From Lunularia cruciata (lineage: Eukaryota; Streptophyta; Marchantiopsida; Lunulariales; Lunulariaceae), in NCBI GenBank assembly GCA_948567375.1, contig OX419759.1, positions 37,476,593 to 37,540,592 on the forward strand: a DNA stretch of 64,000 nt, read 5' to 3'. Shown piece after piece: positions 24,201 to 35,542 of the stretch (position 1 is the stretch's first letter; each line of letters opens with the position of its first letter). The position numbers were made by a program, and so were the translations under genes. Below the pieces are notes generated by a model, which worked only from the letters and a program-made list of their open reading frames with translations, searched no databases and had not been told where the DNA came from.

Positions 24201-24269
24201 ATCAGCATTCACTGCCGACAGTGTGACCAAAATGGTCAACAAACCCGGGACCAAAACACCCGCATCCAT
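21260..24269 (-). CDS. Type I membrane protein with a thrombospondin type-1 repeat
   Basis: Six exons fit GT-AG and phase rules: 24,269-24,200, 22,705-22,562, 22,387-22,220, 22,182-22,051, 21,855-21,701 and 21,586-21,260 (996 nt, 331 residues). The first four introns are phase 1 and the fifth is phase 0. Exon 1 is a signal peptide. Exons 2-4 encode a Cys-rich ectodomain (pairs such as CNGLCPEPHYPAC and CARCG...CCSDC). Exons 5-6 form a canonical TSP1 repeat: WSACSKRCGGG, RTRSVIC, then C, and PPSEESCNTKPC. A His/Lys-rich spacer and one hydrophobic helix (LPVWAVILISLLTASAAG) follow, with a short cytoplasmic tail. TSP1 repeats mediate extracellular adhesion and glycan binding in animals and protists; a surface or wall adhesion role is inferred. 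The tail could be longer if a donor near 21,340 is used. Intron 1 (about 1.5 kb) holds unrelated open frames. Confidence 0.75.
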
Positions 24270-25431
24270 GTCCACGCTTCAGCTGCCCGCCCAACTCAGC
24301 GAAATCACCACAATCCCACTTTCAGAACGTTCCCAATTCACGTTTCCATCTCCCCTTCACCTCACTTCTCTGCCCTAATGCCTCCCCAAATCAACTATCA
24401 CTCGCAACCTGTGTCTCCTGGAAGAAGCTTGCAACTGACCACCACACCTTCCTGGAGCGGTCCAAACTCACCACGTTTGCGCAGTAAGTCAAATATCAGA
24501 CACACTACTTGCTGCTGCGCTGCTTGCAGTACCAGCCCCAATCAATCTCCCTCTAATCACTACCGCATACTTCCTCCGTGTGAAGAAGGTAGCATTCCTA
24601 TCTCAGGACTCCCCACCTCGGGACCTGTAAACAGACAAAGGCCAGGCCAGAAATCTTGGGCAGTTATTACTGAGTCAAACCCAGTTGGCCGGGCCGGCAA
24701 ACGGGTTCTAACTTATGAATCCACACAAGAAAGTGTGGATGATTCCGTCCTTTTCCTTAGCCAGTGACTTTGACCATGGTTACCACGCTGTTTCCGGCTC
24801 TTGATGATTCATGGCCACATTGACCTTGGCTTTAGAGCCTTTCAAGTAGTAAGGGTCAAAACCTAAACTTTGGTTTGAGTTTGTCAAAACACCGCATCTT
24901 CAGCAGTTGAACTTAAGAGTGACTTGCAAGATTTGTATTAAGATATAAGATTATCAGTGAATTAGATCCATTATGTCTCACTTCTATTCCCTGATTCTCA
25001 GGTTACGAATCTACCTGGTCGGCTAGTGAGGGCTGGTGATGTGATTTAACATACAATAAACCTTCTTCATGCGAGAAACGTGTGGTACGAGGGAGATACT
25101 TTCTATCTAAAAGTAAGTGTTTGCCATGCAAGTATCGTCAGGAGAAAAATTAAGAGGCTCTGTGGCGATAAGTTGTGGACGAGAATCCAGGTCTGCCCTA
25201 ACTGGATCCCAAAAGAACTTGTTACAACGGAGGCAATGAGGTATTCTGTACTGTGCATGGATACTTCTTGAATCCACCTGAGATTTATGTGGTATTCAAC
25301 CGTATTCTCTATGCCACCTGACCTACTACTATGGCAGAAAGTAAACAAAAAAGGCGACCGCGTAGGAAAAATGAAGGATGGGAAGACCCCATCAAGCCGT
25401 ACAAGGGAGAGACAAAAAACGTAACATGGGG
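24270..25431. other. Spacer between the TSP1 gene and the non-LTR element
   Basis: The first few hundred bases upstream of 24,269 are the presumptive promoter of the TSP1 gene; the plus-strand frames at 24,001-24,378 and 24,378-24,767 are antisense or unsupported. The end next to 25,431 would be the 3' UTR of the non-LTR element (minus strand). No poly(A) tract or target-site duplication marking its 3' end could be recognised. Confidence 0.4.
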
Positions 25432-28400
25432 CTAAGCCCCAATAGAGTCTGTATGAGAAATCTGCCCTACCGCACCTAAGATATCCGAGCTATGCAAGTC
25501 GTACGGTCTACACACAACTGGAGCATCCGAAGAAACATCACCTAATGTGATTGCTCTCCTATGGATTGCACCAGCCACTGCCCTCTGTAGAGCAATGGAT
25601 ACACGCTGTCTAAAGTAAGCTACAAAGTATGAGAGTGAGAGTGGTACCCCCTGCCGCCTAACATGATAAGCCCTCGCGCACTCCCTGACAAATGTGTCAA
25701 ATGCCGTGTCCATCGCTCCATATAACTCCAAGGCTAGAGGAACAAAGAGGTGACCTCGCTGCATGCCCCTGTACTTGGAGACCTTGCGACCTGCTGCTGC
25801 ACTCGCCGCCCATCCAGGGGGATGGGTAATCACTCCCTCCGAAACTGTATCTCGCGTAGGGTCCGTCACCACGACATCCGCTATTGTCACCTGATCATCT
25901 CGGACCAAGTATAAGTCTGCCCTGACACGTGTCGTCTGCAACGCATACGAACGCTCCCTCCAAGCCAAGTATCCACTCTCTCGTGCCATAGCAAACACTA
26001 TGTCTCTAATGGCATCATGGGTAGCTATCCTCTGTCCTCCAAAAGGACACCGTGTCATGTGGACCGCCGCTGCATCTAGTGTAGAACCACACTCACAAGT
26101 GAGTAGTGAAGATGCAGATGGGTGGACCAAACCTAGGCGAAACCTCATCGCTGTAGAGAAAGTAGCCGGTGCGAGTCGGAAAGCCCTAATGCATGGTCGA
26201 GCTAGGATCCACGAGCCTGCACCCTTGCCGGAGCAAGAGCGTAGACGTGCTCTAGTAGCCTGAGGAATGGACGAGTCAACTAAGAGAGAATGTAGCGTAT
26301 GCTCACACTGTCGCTCCATCAAGGAAGACTGTAGACCTCTAGTCCAATCTGACGATAGTGAAGCAAACGGTGGAAAACCCTCTCGTGCTCGTGAAGATAG
26401 ACTATCTCTCGTTTGCCGCAATAACACCTGGAGAGAAAAGGATCCTCCCTCCACCTCTGTCACATAAGTCTCCAAAACCGGCCTATCAGCAACCACAAAA
26501 CGAGAAGCAAGTAGGGGTGCCAAGAGAGCCCAACTACCCAAAAACGCTATAGGTGCCATCTCCTCCATAGAAAGCAAGCCAACCCCACCACATGAGATCG
26601 GTAGAGCCGTCTGTCTATGTGCCAAATCCCCTGTCACACACTCAAAAGTCCTTGGTCCAATAATATCACCAAAGACTCCCATAATCCTCCTATCAAATGC
26701 TCTCAGACGTGATGGGAAGGACGATGAGGGGGGAACTGTACGGATGAGGTAGGATGGTCGACGAGCAATACTGGAAGAGAGTATACCAAATGCCACCTGC
26801 GGATCTCCTAGTAATGGAAGGTCATCCACATGGAGAACATCCTCTGCAAGAGCAGCGTCCAAGAAGCGTGTGACAAAATCCTCCGATCCTACTGGCACTC
26901 CAAGAACACGAAGTCCCTCTGTGGATGTGATACACCCCTCTGGAAGCTCAAGGTGGGGAGGGATACCTAAAGGGGACCATGCCCTACACTTTGACACCTT
27001 GACTCTCAAGCCTACTAGATGTAGCTCGGTAGTCAAGTAGTCAAAGGCCTGCCTAATCTGATCTACAGGGCCTACGATGTGTGTATCATCTGCCAAGGAT
27101 GGAAATACACAACTTGGCATGGCCAAAGTAGTAGATAGGAGAGCTCTAAAGTGAGCCATGGCAAATAAGGGCCCCCCCAAAGGATCTCCCTGACGTGTAC
27201 CAACAGCTGACTCCAAGACGGTGACTCCCTCCTGTGAACCACCATGCTGGTAGTAAAGGGAAGCAGGAGAGCCATAAAAAGACCGCACAAAAGGAATGAG
27301 ACTCGCCAAGGATCCACTAGCCTCCCTAAGCTCTCTAAAGATGGATGCACGTGAGACGCTATTAAAAGCGTTCTCAACGTCCACCTGTAGGACGACCCAC
27401 TCCGGATGGATATCTAGGAGTGCTCTAATGCCTAGAGATATAGCCTCACATCCTCCAGGTGTAGCTACTCCAAACTGATGTGGACTAAGGTGCTGTCGAA
27501 AGTGAGAACGATGCTGAAGGACAATGGTACGACTGACCAAACGCAAAAAGATCTCTCCAATAGCAATCGGTCTAATGCCTCCCGTGTCCTTCTCGATCGC
27601 GAGAAGTCGACTAGCACCTAAGACCCGACTAACAGACATAGGAATATCTCCTCTCGCTACTGCTGCAGCCACCTGAAACAACTCGGTAAAACCACTAGAA
27701 GGATCATCTGCCTGGAAGCAATCTCTAAGGTGCTCATAAACCATCCATGACAAGCCTCCTGAGGAAAGGCGAGGGGCAGTGCACAATGCTTGTGCAAATA
27801 GCGACCTATCAAGACATAAAGGCTGCTCAGGCTGATAATCTAAGACCTCTAGTGGTAGTCCCTCTACTGCTATAGGATGCAATGAGCGTAGGGAAGAGAT
27901 GGTCTCATCAGTAGGACTCGCTATAGACAGAGGGTGTAGCGCTCGTGCTGCTCTACTAAACTCTCCCGCCTGACCCAATGTCCTACATCGTCGTAATCGA
28001 GTGGAATCTATGGTATCCTATGGTGATGTCTGTCTCCTAAATCGTGTAGCCCTAACAGACTCCTCCTGAAGGGCTGCCCAATCCCCCGCTCGGAATCGAC
28101 GAAATCTAGCCGCCACCTCTCTATGCCCCGCACGTCCCCCTCTAGCATAACGAAGACACCATCGAGGGAGTAGGAGGAATAGGAACCACGCTAACTCGTC
28201 CAAGGGATCACGTGCCAAACGATCCAGTGGTAGGCGAAAAGCCTGTCTAGCCTCATCATGGAGTGTGCGGGGTAGCCTATGGAATAGACGTGGACATGGA
28301 AAACTAGTCTCAAATAACCCCAAAATGCAACCCGCCTGAGAAGCTAACCACTCCCACGACTCGATCGGTATCCCTGGAACGATCAACGAAGGTATAGAAG

Positions 28401-28599
28401 AAGCGTGCGTAATCCCGAGTGTCACTGCTGTCGATGTGGTCGCTTGTCTCACGTGGGCATCCCAAGTGGTCCAATCATAGTCCTTGAGCATCCTTCCCAC
28501 ATGGGTCTTTACCCCTTGCGAGGTAAAGCGTCGGTGACACACCGGGCATGGTGTATCCCGACCCGCTCTAGGCGACCCCACATGGGAAGGTGTTGCCAT
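25432..28599 (-). mobile_element. Non-LTR retrotransposon with restriction-like endonuclease (R2/NeSL-type), one in-frame stop
   Basis: One frame of about 1,056 codons from ATG 28,599 to the TAG at 25,432, broken only by a TAG at 28,020-28,018. Near residue 18 is a Cys2-His2-type finger (CPVCHRRF...H). The reverse transcriptase occupies roughly residues 320-620: GGIRPIAIGE, motif A VDVENAFNS (Asp near 406), motif B TRQGDPLGGPLF and motif C FPSLADD. A Cys/His motif (CECGSTLDAAAVHMTRC, near 830) precedes RADLYLV...IADVVVTDP (near 890-912), the arrangement of the restriction-like endonuclease of R2-group elements. It therefore copies its RNA by target-primed reverse transcription. No rDNA flanks it. 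Codon use is more G+C-rich than the neighbouring retroelements, and the near-intact frame suggests a recent insertion. The 5' leader (28,600-28,920) has repeated short A/T-rich motifs. Confidence 0.85.
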
Positions 28600-30743
28600 G
28601 GCTAGCACAAGAATAATGATAGTAACACATGATACTCCTCTCCATATCTCCCCATATCTGCAAAACCACAACCCCTCACATCCCAACTCACATAAGAAAA
28701 CAATCTCTCTCACAACCCTAAAATCTATAAACTTTCATAACTTTCAATTTCCGTCTCCAAAATTTTCAAATTAAATTCCCATGGAACTTAATCATGAAAA
28801 CCCAGAGATTAGAAATGAAAATTCACAACCCGTCACTCTCAATGTATAATAATCACTCTCAACCCTAAAAAAACTAAAAAACTTCATAACTTTCTACTCC
28901 ATTCTCCATAGTCTTCAATCTAGGTGCAAATGGAACCGGAATTGAAAAACGAAGAAAATAGTCTATTCACTCGAAGGCTACATGCTAGAGAGCACTCAGA
29001 TTTTATCAAAATCGTCTCACGTCTCTCCCTCTCCTCTCTCGTCTCCACACTCTCCCCGCAGCTCCTCCCGCAGCTCCTGACCCGGAAATTCAGTGATGAC
29101 ACACGTTTCGTTAGTGCTACAGTGCAGAGTTTGACATCTATTGTGGAAAGAGAGGTAAGACTCTGTGTCACTTTCCAGGTGAAGTGGACATATGATAGAA
29201 ACCTTCATGGTGTTGAACGCTAGTGATCAGAGAAGGAATAGTGGAAAGGCTACTAAAAATTTCTCAGCTCACCAAAACAGACATCCCGCTAGGTAGGGGC
29301 AACAAGAGGTTTCTAGTCAGAAGACAACAGCAGCCCATTTCTTTCCTGCTATGTTCACGGAAGAATGCAACCTCCGAGCAAATTTCTTTCTAGGCACCCC
29401 AAAAATGGCATGACTAGAAGGTGAAGTTATTCTACCCTTGAAAGCATGTGGATCGGAGGCAAGGGTTAATACAACGTAAAACATAATGATTATTAGATTC
29501 GAGATCACGTGACGTTTGTCGTAATTCAAATTTGCTATGAGTTGCAAAGCAAAGACTTTTGGTTGGGCACACGGCCAGTTTAGAGAACATGTTCCGGTTT
29601 CCATCTTTTCACTGAAGGTTACTATATTGACTGTGTCCTCCAAAAGGAGCACTGCTCTTTCTTATGCAGAAGAGCGTAGATCTCCTTCCAGCTGGAAGAG
29701 TGGTGATTCTTGTCCTTTCTAGCTTCACCTTCTTGGGACTCGCTGCTTTGCCACGTCCTTCATCCATAGGCACTAAGGCGCAAACTCGCAGAGACAAGTT
29801 TGCCGCCGGTTACGTCGTTGCGAGCCCCTTTCCACATCGGTTTATATTTGCAAAAGAGTAATCTATTTCACAGATACACAACAATAAATACTGATAATCC
29901 CCTGTCCGGTAGAGGTCGGGATATTTCATTTTACACTTCAAACTCCAGGTTTCCGAAGAAGTGCTCAGATGACAGCCTCAACCACACATCGGTACGGAGA
30001 CGTGCTAAGCAAAAGAAACTGAATAATAACTTCAAATGTCCAAATATGCGGAGCTCGCCATGTCGTCCGGCTGGTAACTGGCTTTGACAGTAAAGGGCTT
30101 TGCAAAAGCGTTCCGTGCCACTAGTCAACTCTTATCTGCTTTGACTCTCCCTCGAGATCAATGACAGCAAAATCTTAACAGGGGTACTCAGGACCATTCA
30201 CCTCCTCCGATGCATTCACCTAGTCATTTCTCTATATTCTACCACATCCAGGAATTAACACTAAACAGATAGATATATGTTGGTGGCATCTCCACGTTCA
30301 CCTCATTCAGGACAAATGACCACAAGAATGTTATATGTAGGCCTTAATCCTCATGTTGGAGCACTTCCGAGGTACAATACCGAACAGAAAAAGGTCCTCA
30401 GCCCTCATTTGGACTATCTGATATACAAAGAGAATTACAATCATCAACTAGAGTTTGACATTCTGTATTTTCCTCACCAGGGTTGCTGATGCAGGGCTTC
30501 ATTCATCCCTACATAATTATCACTTCCTCTCCACTATCTTCAATGGATTTCTCCGTAAACTAGCTTAGGATAGAACTATCCACATATCTATGTGCATGTC
30601 TACAAAACGGAAGAACAACGTTGCACTCAAGATCTGCCCACGGTTTCCCAACGAGATGCAGTTTCTTCATATGAGATGATGCGGCCGACTGGACTAACAC
30701 TTAAAGGCTGTAACTAATGGATTCACATCTGGTGAGTAGAAAA
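28600..30743. other. Intergenic region between the non-LTR element and FTSHI5
   Basis: From 28,600 to about 28,920 lies the probable 5' UTR of the non-LTR element, with a CATAACTTTC motif occurring near 28,735 and 28,882. The plus-strand frame at 28,924-29,223 (99 codons) has an ATG and a Ser/Leu-rich helix but no recognised domain. The rest, including 29,317-30,489, contains only short unsupported frames. The 3' UTR of FTSHI5 must lie just below 30,744. Confidence 0.4.
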
Positions 30744-33700
30744 TTATGTGTAAGAAGGTACCGACAAAGTCTTTCCAGATCTTCCTGAACCATTCGTTGA
30801 AGCACCAACCATCTCGACATGGGTGTAAGGGACAAGTAAAAAAGGCTCTTGCTCCAGAACTGCTCCCTTCTCCTCCATTATCCTTGCAATGTCTTTATTC
30901 CCAAGCGCATCGCTATCAAGTAAATGCTCAACCATCGCTTCCAAGACTGGCCTATTCTTTTCGAGCATTTGTGCTGCCTTGTCACAAGCTGAGTAGAACA
31001 ATCTATTAATCTTATCCGCGACTTCGTCTTCGTGCTGATCACCCATGGACAAAGCAATCGGTGAGCCATCAGTTTGATAGATCATGGGGCTGTCATCAGG
31101 AGCCCAACCGTACTCCATAACCATTCGTGTAGCAATCTCCTTTGCATTCTCTAGCTCAAACTTTGAGAGACTGTTGTTCTGCCCAAACGGCAGAAGCATC
31201 CGAGAGGCCACAAAAGATCCAAAACATGAGACCAGTTCCTTTTCATAGTACGAGCGACTCATGGTTCCAGTCTCTTCGTAGCCTCCTTCCAACCTCTTGG
31301 TTGTTTTTGTGAAAGCGATCCCCTCCCAAGAAGTTGGATCCAGCCAGATGAGGTCAAGTGTATCGTAGTTCGGAAGCAGAAGATGGATCAGCCCCTTTCC
31401 TACCGCCCAAACTGCGTGAGGGAACTTGAATTCCCTTGTCCACACGTAGGGAGGATCATAAAGCTCAATTCCGGGCTTTGTTTCCCCATAGACATCAAGA
31501 AACTCTACGGCATTAGTTAGATCATCCTTTGTAACACGGAGACCAAGCCAATCACGCAAATCCTCATTGTACTTCTTGAACCACCTGCTCTCCATGAACC
31601 AGTTTGGAGCTACTTTCCCAACCAGTGCCAACCAACCAAAGATACTAAATAACTCTTCGTCGTCCACAATCTTGTTGGAAACTGCGTTGGCTTCCAAACC
31701 TGAGGGAACATGTTTGAGCTGTGCTGGCGTTAGACCTCCTGTTTTCTCCGCTACCTTGCCCCAGTCCACATAATCGACAAGGTCAGCATCCATTGTTTGG
31801 CGAGCTATCTGTCGCAAGATCTGCTCACGCTCACGTTTGTTGGGCAGTGGCAGCGCAATCGTACGGTCCATGCGTCCAGGTCTTCGCAAGGCCTCATCAA
31901 TGGCATAAGGTCGGCTGGTTGTGGCAACTAGAACCACTCCTTCTTGGGTTTCAAAACCGTCGAGCTCAACAAGGAGCTGATTAATAAGAGACTCGTGATC
32001 CTGCTTTCTAGTGTCAGAAGTTGCACCTCGAACACCTGCAAAGTGATCAAAGTCATCCATAAAAATGATGAGGGGTGCCAACTCTCGAGCAGTTTTGAAG
32101 AGCTCTCGAACATTTGATGCACCCTGTCCTACCCAGGCTCCTCCTTCCAGTTCAGCTCCTTGTAACTCAATCATCGGAACTCTTGCTTCAGCTGCAATGG
32201 CGAGAGCTAGAGTTGTCTTCCCTGTGCCCGAGTCCCCTACAATAAGAACACCGCGCGGTGGGCGTGCTCCCATCTCCTTGAAAAGCTTTGGATCTTTCAA
32301 AAAGCTGATGATCTCACTAATTTCCTCCTTGATAATATCAATTCCAGCAAAGTCTTTCAGGAGAACATCAGGCCGCTTCACTCTCTTCATCTTGTCAAAG
32401 ACATTTTTTATCGGATCCATGGTCTGCTTTTTGGTTTGAGGTTCTAGCTCCTTCTCCATCTCTTCCTGCTTCTTTTCTTTCCATTCAGCCTCGTTCATCT
32501 CCAGCTCTTGCGGTCTGAAAGGCGCGACCAATATCCGCAGGGCCAATCTAAGAACAATAAGGAGAGGTAGCCCTACTACATATGATCTTACCGGTAACGA
32601 AATCCACCATGCCGGTGAACCACTGCCTTCTCCATACCTAGCATCGACATGTTTTTGAGCTTCCTGCTGCCATATCATTATGTCCGTGGGTTCCGCTGCT
32701 TCAGCGCCTTCCGGTAGATCAAATCCAAGGTTAACACGCAAGCTTTGTGGCACAACACTCTGGATTGCAGGGAATCCAAATCTGATCATTAGCTCTTCAA
32801 AAACGCCACTCAGCGTTTTGACGTACCAGGGCCGCACTGATGTGATGAGACTCGAGTTCCAAACATCTTCAAGCAGCCAGTACACCATCTTGAATGGGAG
32901 CTGGAAAAGACGCTCAGGTTCCCACTCGTCAAACGGGATCCACATAGCCTCCAAAGATGTTGGGACACCTGAAGTGATGAGCTTCATGTACATCATGTCA
33001 AAGCCGCCTAGATCTTCGTACTGTGCGTGGAAACTCCTTGTGTTTACGTAATATTCCTTATCTTCCCCTTTTAGTGTAAGATACATGACACAGCGGTCCT
33101 GGCGGACACGAGCACGTCCAGCTAGTTTCTTGTCAATAGCGTGAAGAGCTGCCATTGGTTCCATCTCCCATCTTTTATTTTCCTCGTCGTACCAAGTTCG
33201 ACTCAGGACTCTATCTCTGGCTATCAGGATCTCTTTCTGCACTTGTTGAATGAACTGCTCTCTCTTTTGAGGATTTTCCAGTAACACTCTCTGCAAATCT
33301 TCATTGGATTTGCCCCGCCAACTTTTCCAATCCAGGGCCATCTGGAGGTCGTCAACGGGAGCATTTTGCACCGGTCCAGCTCCAAACGTTGCTCTCAGCT
33401 CTTGGGGCAAGAAAGACCTGATCTCGGCAATGAGCCTTTCGTACTCCGGGTCCTCCACATCCTTAGGATCGTAAACATTGTCTACAAGCTTCGTCAAAAC
33501 CCTCCCCAACTTTGCCGCCTTGTCCTGCTCTACTTCTATTTTCTGCAGCATTTCTCGATCCTCATCATCGAGAGTCGACTCCAAACGTTCCACTTTCATC
33601 TCCACTTTGGTTGCTAGTGGCAATATGCTTGCCTCTCTCTGATAATTTCTTTGCCCCTCAATGTCACTAGCTATTTTATCTAGCTCTCTGGCATACTCTT

Positions 33701-35542
33701 GTTCCTCGCCTCCTTTCTTTCTACTTAGGATTTCCATCCATTGCTCTGACATCCTCTCGATCGCAGTTCCAATCAACTGCATTTTCCTCCAAGAAACCAC
33801 CAGCCTATCTTGCACCTCTTTCAGAGAAGTTTCTTTCTCTTCTCTCTCTATTGTTCCAAAGTCTATACTCTCCAAGTCTTTCTGAAGTGATTCATACTCA
33901 TCGATGTTGATCACAAGCTCTCTCTCTACCGCTTTCTTCTCCTGCTGCAGACGCTTGAGAAATACTTCTGCTTGTTTGACGGTACCTGCTTCTTTCACCG
34001 TCCCTTTGCCTTTCACTGCTTCTGCAATTTGCCTCGCAAATTGGCGTTCATCTTTCAGCCCTTCAGCGGTGTCCCTCTCTAGGATTTCCAAATCTGCTAA
34101 CCTTTGCTCAATAGCTTCTGCTTCCAACACTTTCCTTTCCATTTCTCTGACAAATTTTTCCGTTTCCTCCTGAACAAAGCGACTATTTATGTCATCTTGA
34201 GCGTCCTGGCCTCTCCTCCTTCTCAACTCCTCCTTTGAATAAGTTCCCTCTTCGAGTGAATCTGTACTGGCAGTTGCAGGTGCAGCCAAAGCGCGCCTGC
34301 TAAATGCCTTGGCTGGACTAAAACCTACCGCCACGAACACCACTGAAATCAAGAGAAGTCTACCAAAATCCTTCGCCAACTGAGCAATCAAGTTGCCCTC
34401 CACCAACCTCTGCCGTCTACACGACTGCCATAGATGCAACGATACCAAGCGGCATACAGTGACAAAGCTCATAACCGAGCTGAACGGTCCTTCACTCTCT
34501 GCGATCCAACTGCTTCCTGGGTGTAGAGACTCTAGAGAACATACTTGTTGAGACGAAGCTGGCAACGATTGCTCAGAGGCTGCACTAGCTTCATAATTTC
34601 TCCCTAAATGAGGCCTGCTGCGCCGTGCTAAAACCCTAAACCCTGGTAAAAGCTTGCAAGTATCCGCATAGATTGGGGTCGACCACAGCCTTACATTTCG
34701 AGACATTGCAGGAGTAGCAGTATCTACATCTTCCGCTACAATCCCATTCTCGCAGCCTGATTAGGGTACCAAGTCCATCATACTGCAACTGATCAATATA
34801 TCGCTTCGGATGGTCTCAAACTCTGATAGCCATAAAATCTCTTGCATCTCTTCAATTCCGAGTGGACAGAGGACAATCAAAGATATAAAGAGAAAACAAA
34901 TACCAATTATGAAGGCAGCTTACCTCTCGCGTGAGAGGCAGCGTCCGGTGTCTTGTGAAGGCCAGTAAAGAGAGCAACTGACTTCCTATACCTTTTAACC
35001 TTCTGCACTTTCTCGAGGAATGAGACCGTCGAAGATTGCCAACGCGACCTGTCTGCAGTTACAAAACGAAAATAAGAAGCGATTAAGAACAAGCCCCCCC
35101 ACTCTTCACCAGGACATCCAGGAAGATGGCGGTAGAAATATCGCTAAAAAGCACTGGGTGAGCTTAAACGAATTGGTGGAATTTCCCTACAAGAACCGAC
35201 AGCTCAGAAACAAGAAACAGCGCAAAATTTCTGTTCTTCTTCCAACATGCAAATCAGCCACCGCTAAACCCTAAAGCCCAATTACGAATCAAGCGGGTAA
35301 ACCAAGCGACTGATTCTGTGGGACATCGAAATCAATCGTGTAAGCATAGGAACGAAAACAGCCACCCGAAAACAAAGACAAAAGATGCACAATTCATTAC
35401 CGTTGTCAACAGCTCTAACTCCACTGTGAAGAGAAATTGAAGACGAAGAAGTAACGGACTGCTCCTCTCCGGGAACGCATCTAGCGGATGACACCAAAGC
35501 TCGCGGGCAACGAGCCCCAGCAAGGGCAGCTACTGCCTCCAT
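30744..35542 (-). CDS. FTSHI5: FtsH-like inactive protease FTSHI5 (chloroplast import-motor subunit)
   Basis: Three exons: 35,542-35,401, 35,052-34,924 and 34,756-30,744 (4,284 nt, 1,427 residues), all introns phase 1 with good donors and acceptors. Exons 1-2 add a Ser/Arg-rich transit-peptide-like start upstream of the 1,320-codon frame opening at 34,706. A long coiled coil spans about residues 260-510, and a hydrophobic helix lies near 815-840. The AAA+ module has Walker A GDSGTGKT (near 931), Walker B LIIFMDDFD (near 985) and RRPGRMDR (near 1,047). The M41 zinc site is absent: the place of HExxH reads HAVWA, as expected for FtsHi pseudoproteases. In Arabidopsis FTSHI5 (EMB2458) works with FTSHI1, 2, 4 and FTSH12 in a 2-MDa ATPase complex at the inner envelope that pulls preproteins into the stroma and is essential for embryos. 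The uninterrupted 4-kb third exon is notable. Confidence 0.92.

Noticed and set aside
24001-24767. Two consecutive plus-strand frames (125 and 129 codons)
   Set aside because: The first is antisense to the signal-peptide exon of the TSP1 gene, and neither looks like a protein domain.
25432-28599. Insertion of the R2-like element into rDNA
   Set aside because: No ribosomal RNA sequence was recognised on either side; the element is R2-like in domains only.
34704-34706. ATG at 34,706 as the start of FTSHI5
   Set aside because: Codons upstream stay open to an acceptor at 34,757, and two in-phase exons upstream supply a better chloroplast transit peptide; the ATG at 34,706 is treated as internal.
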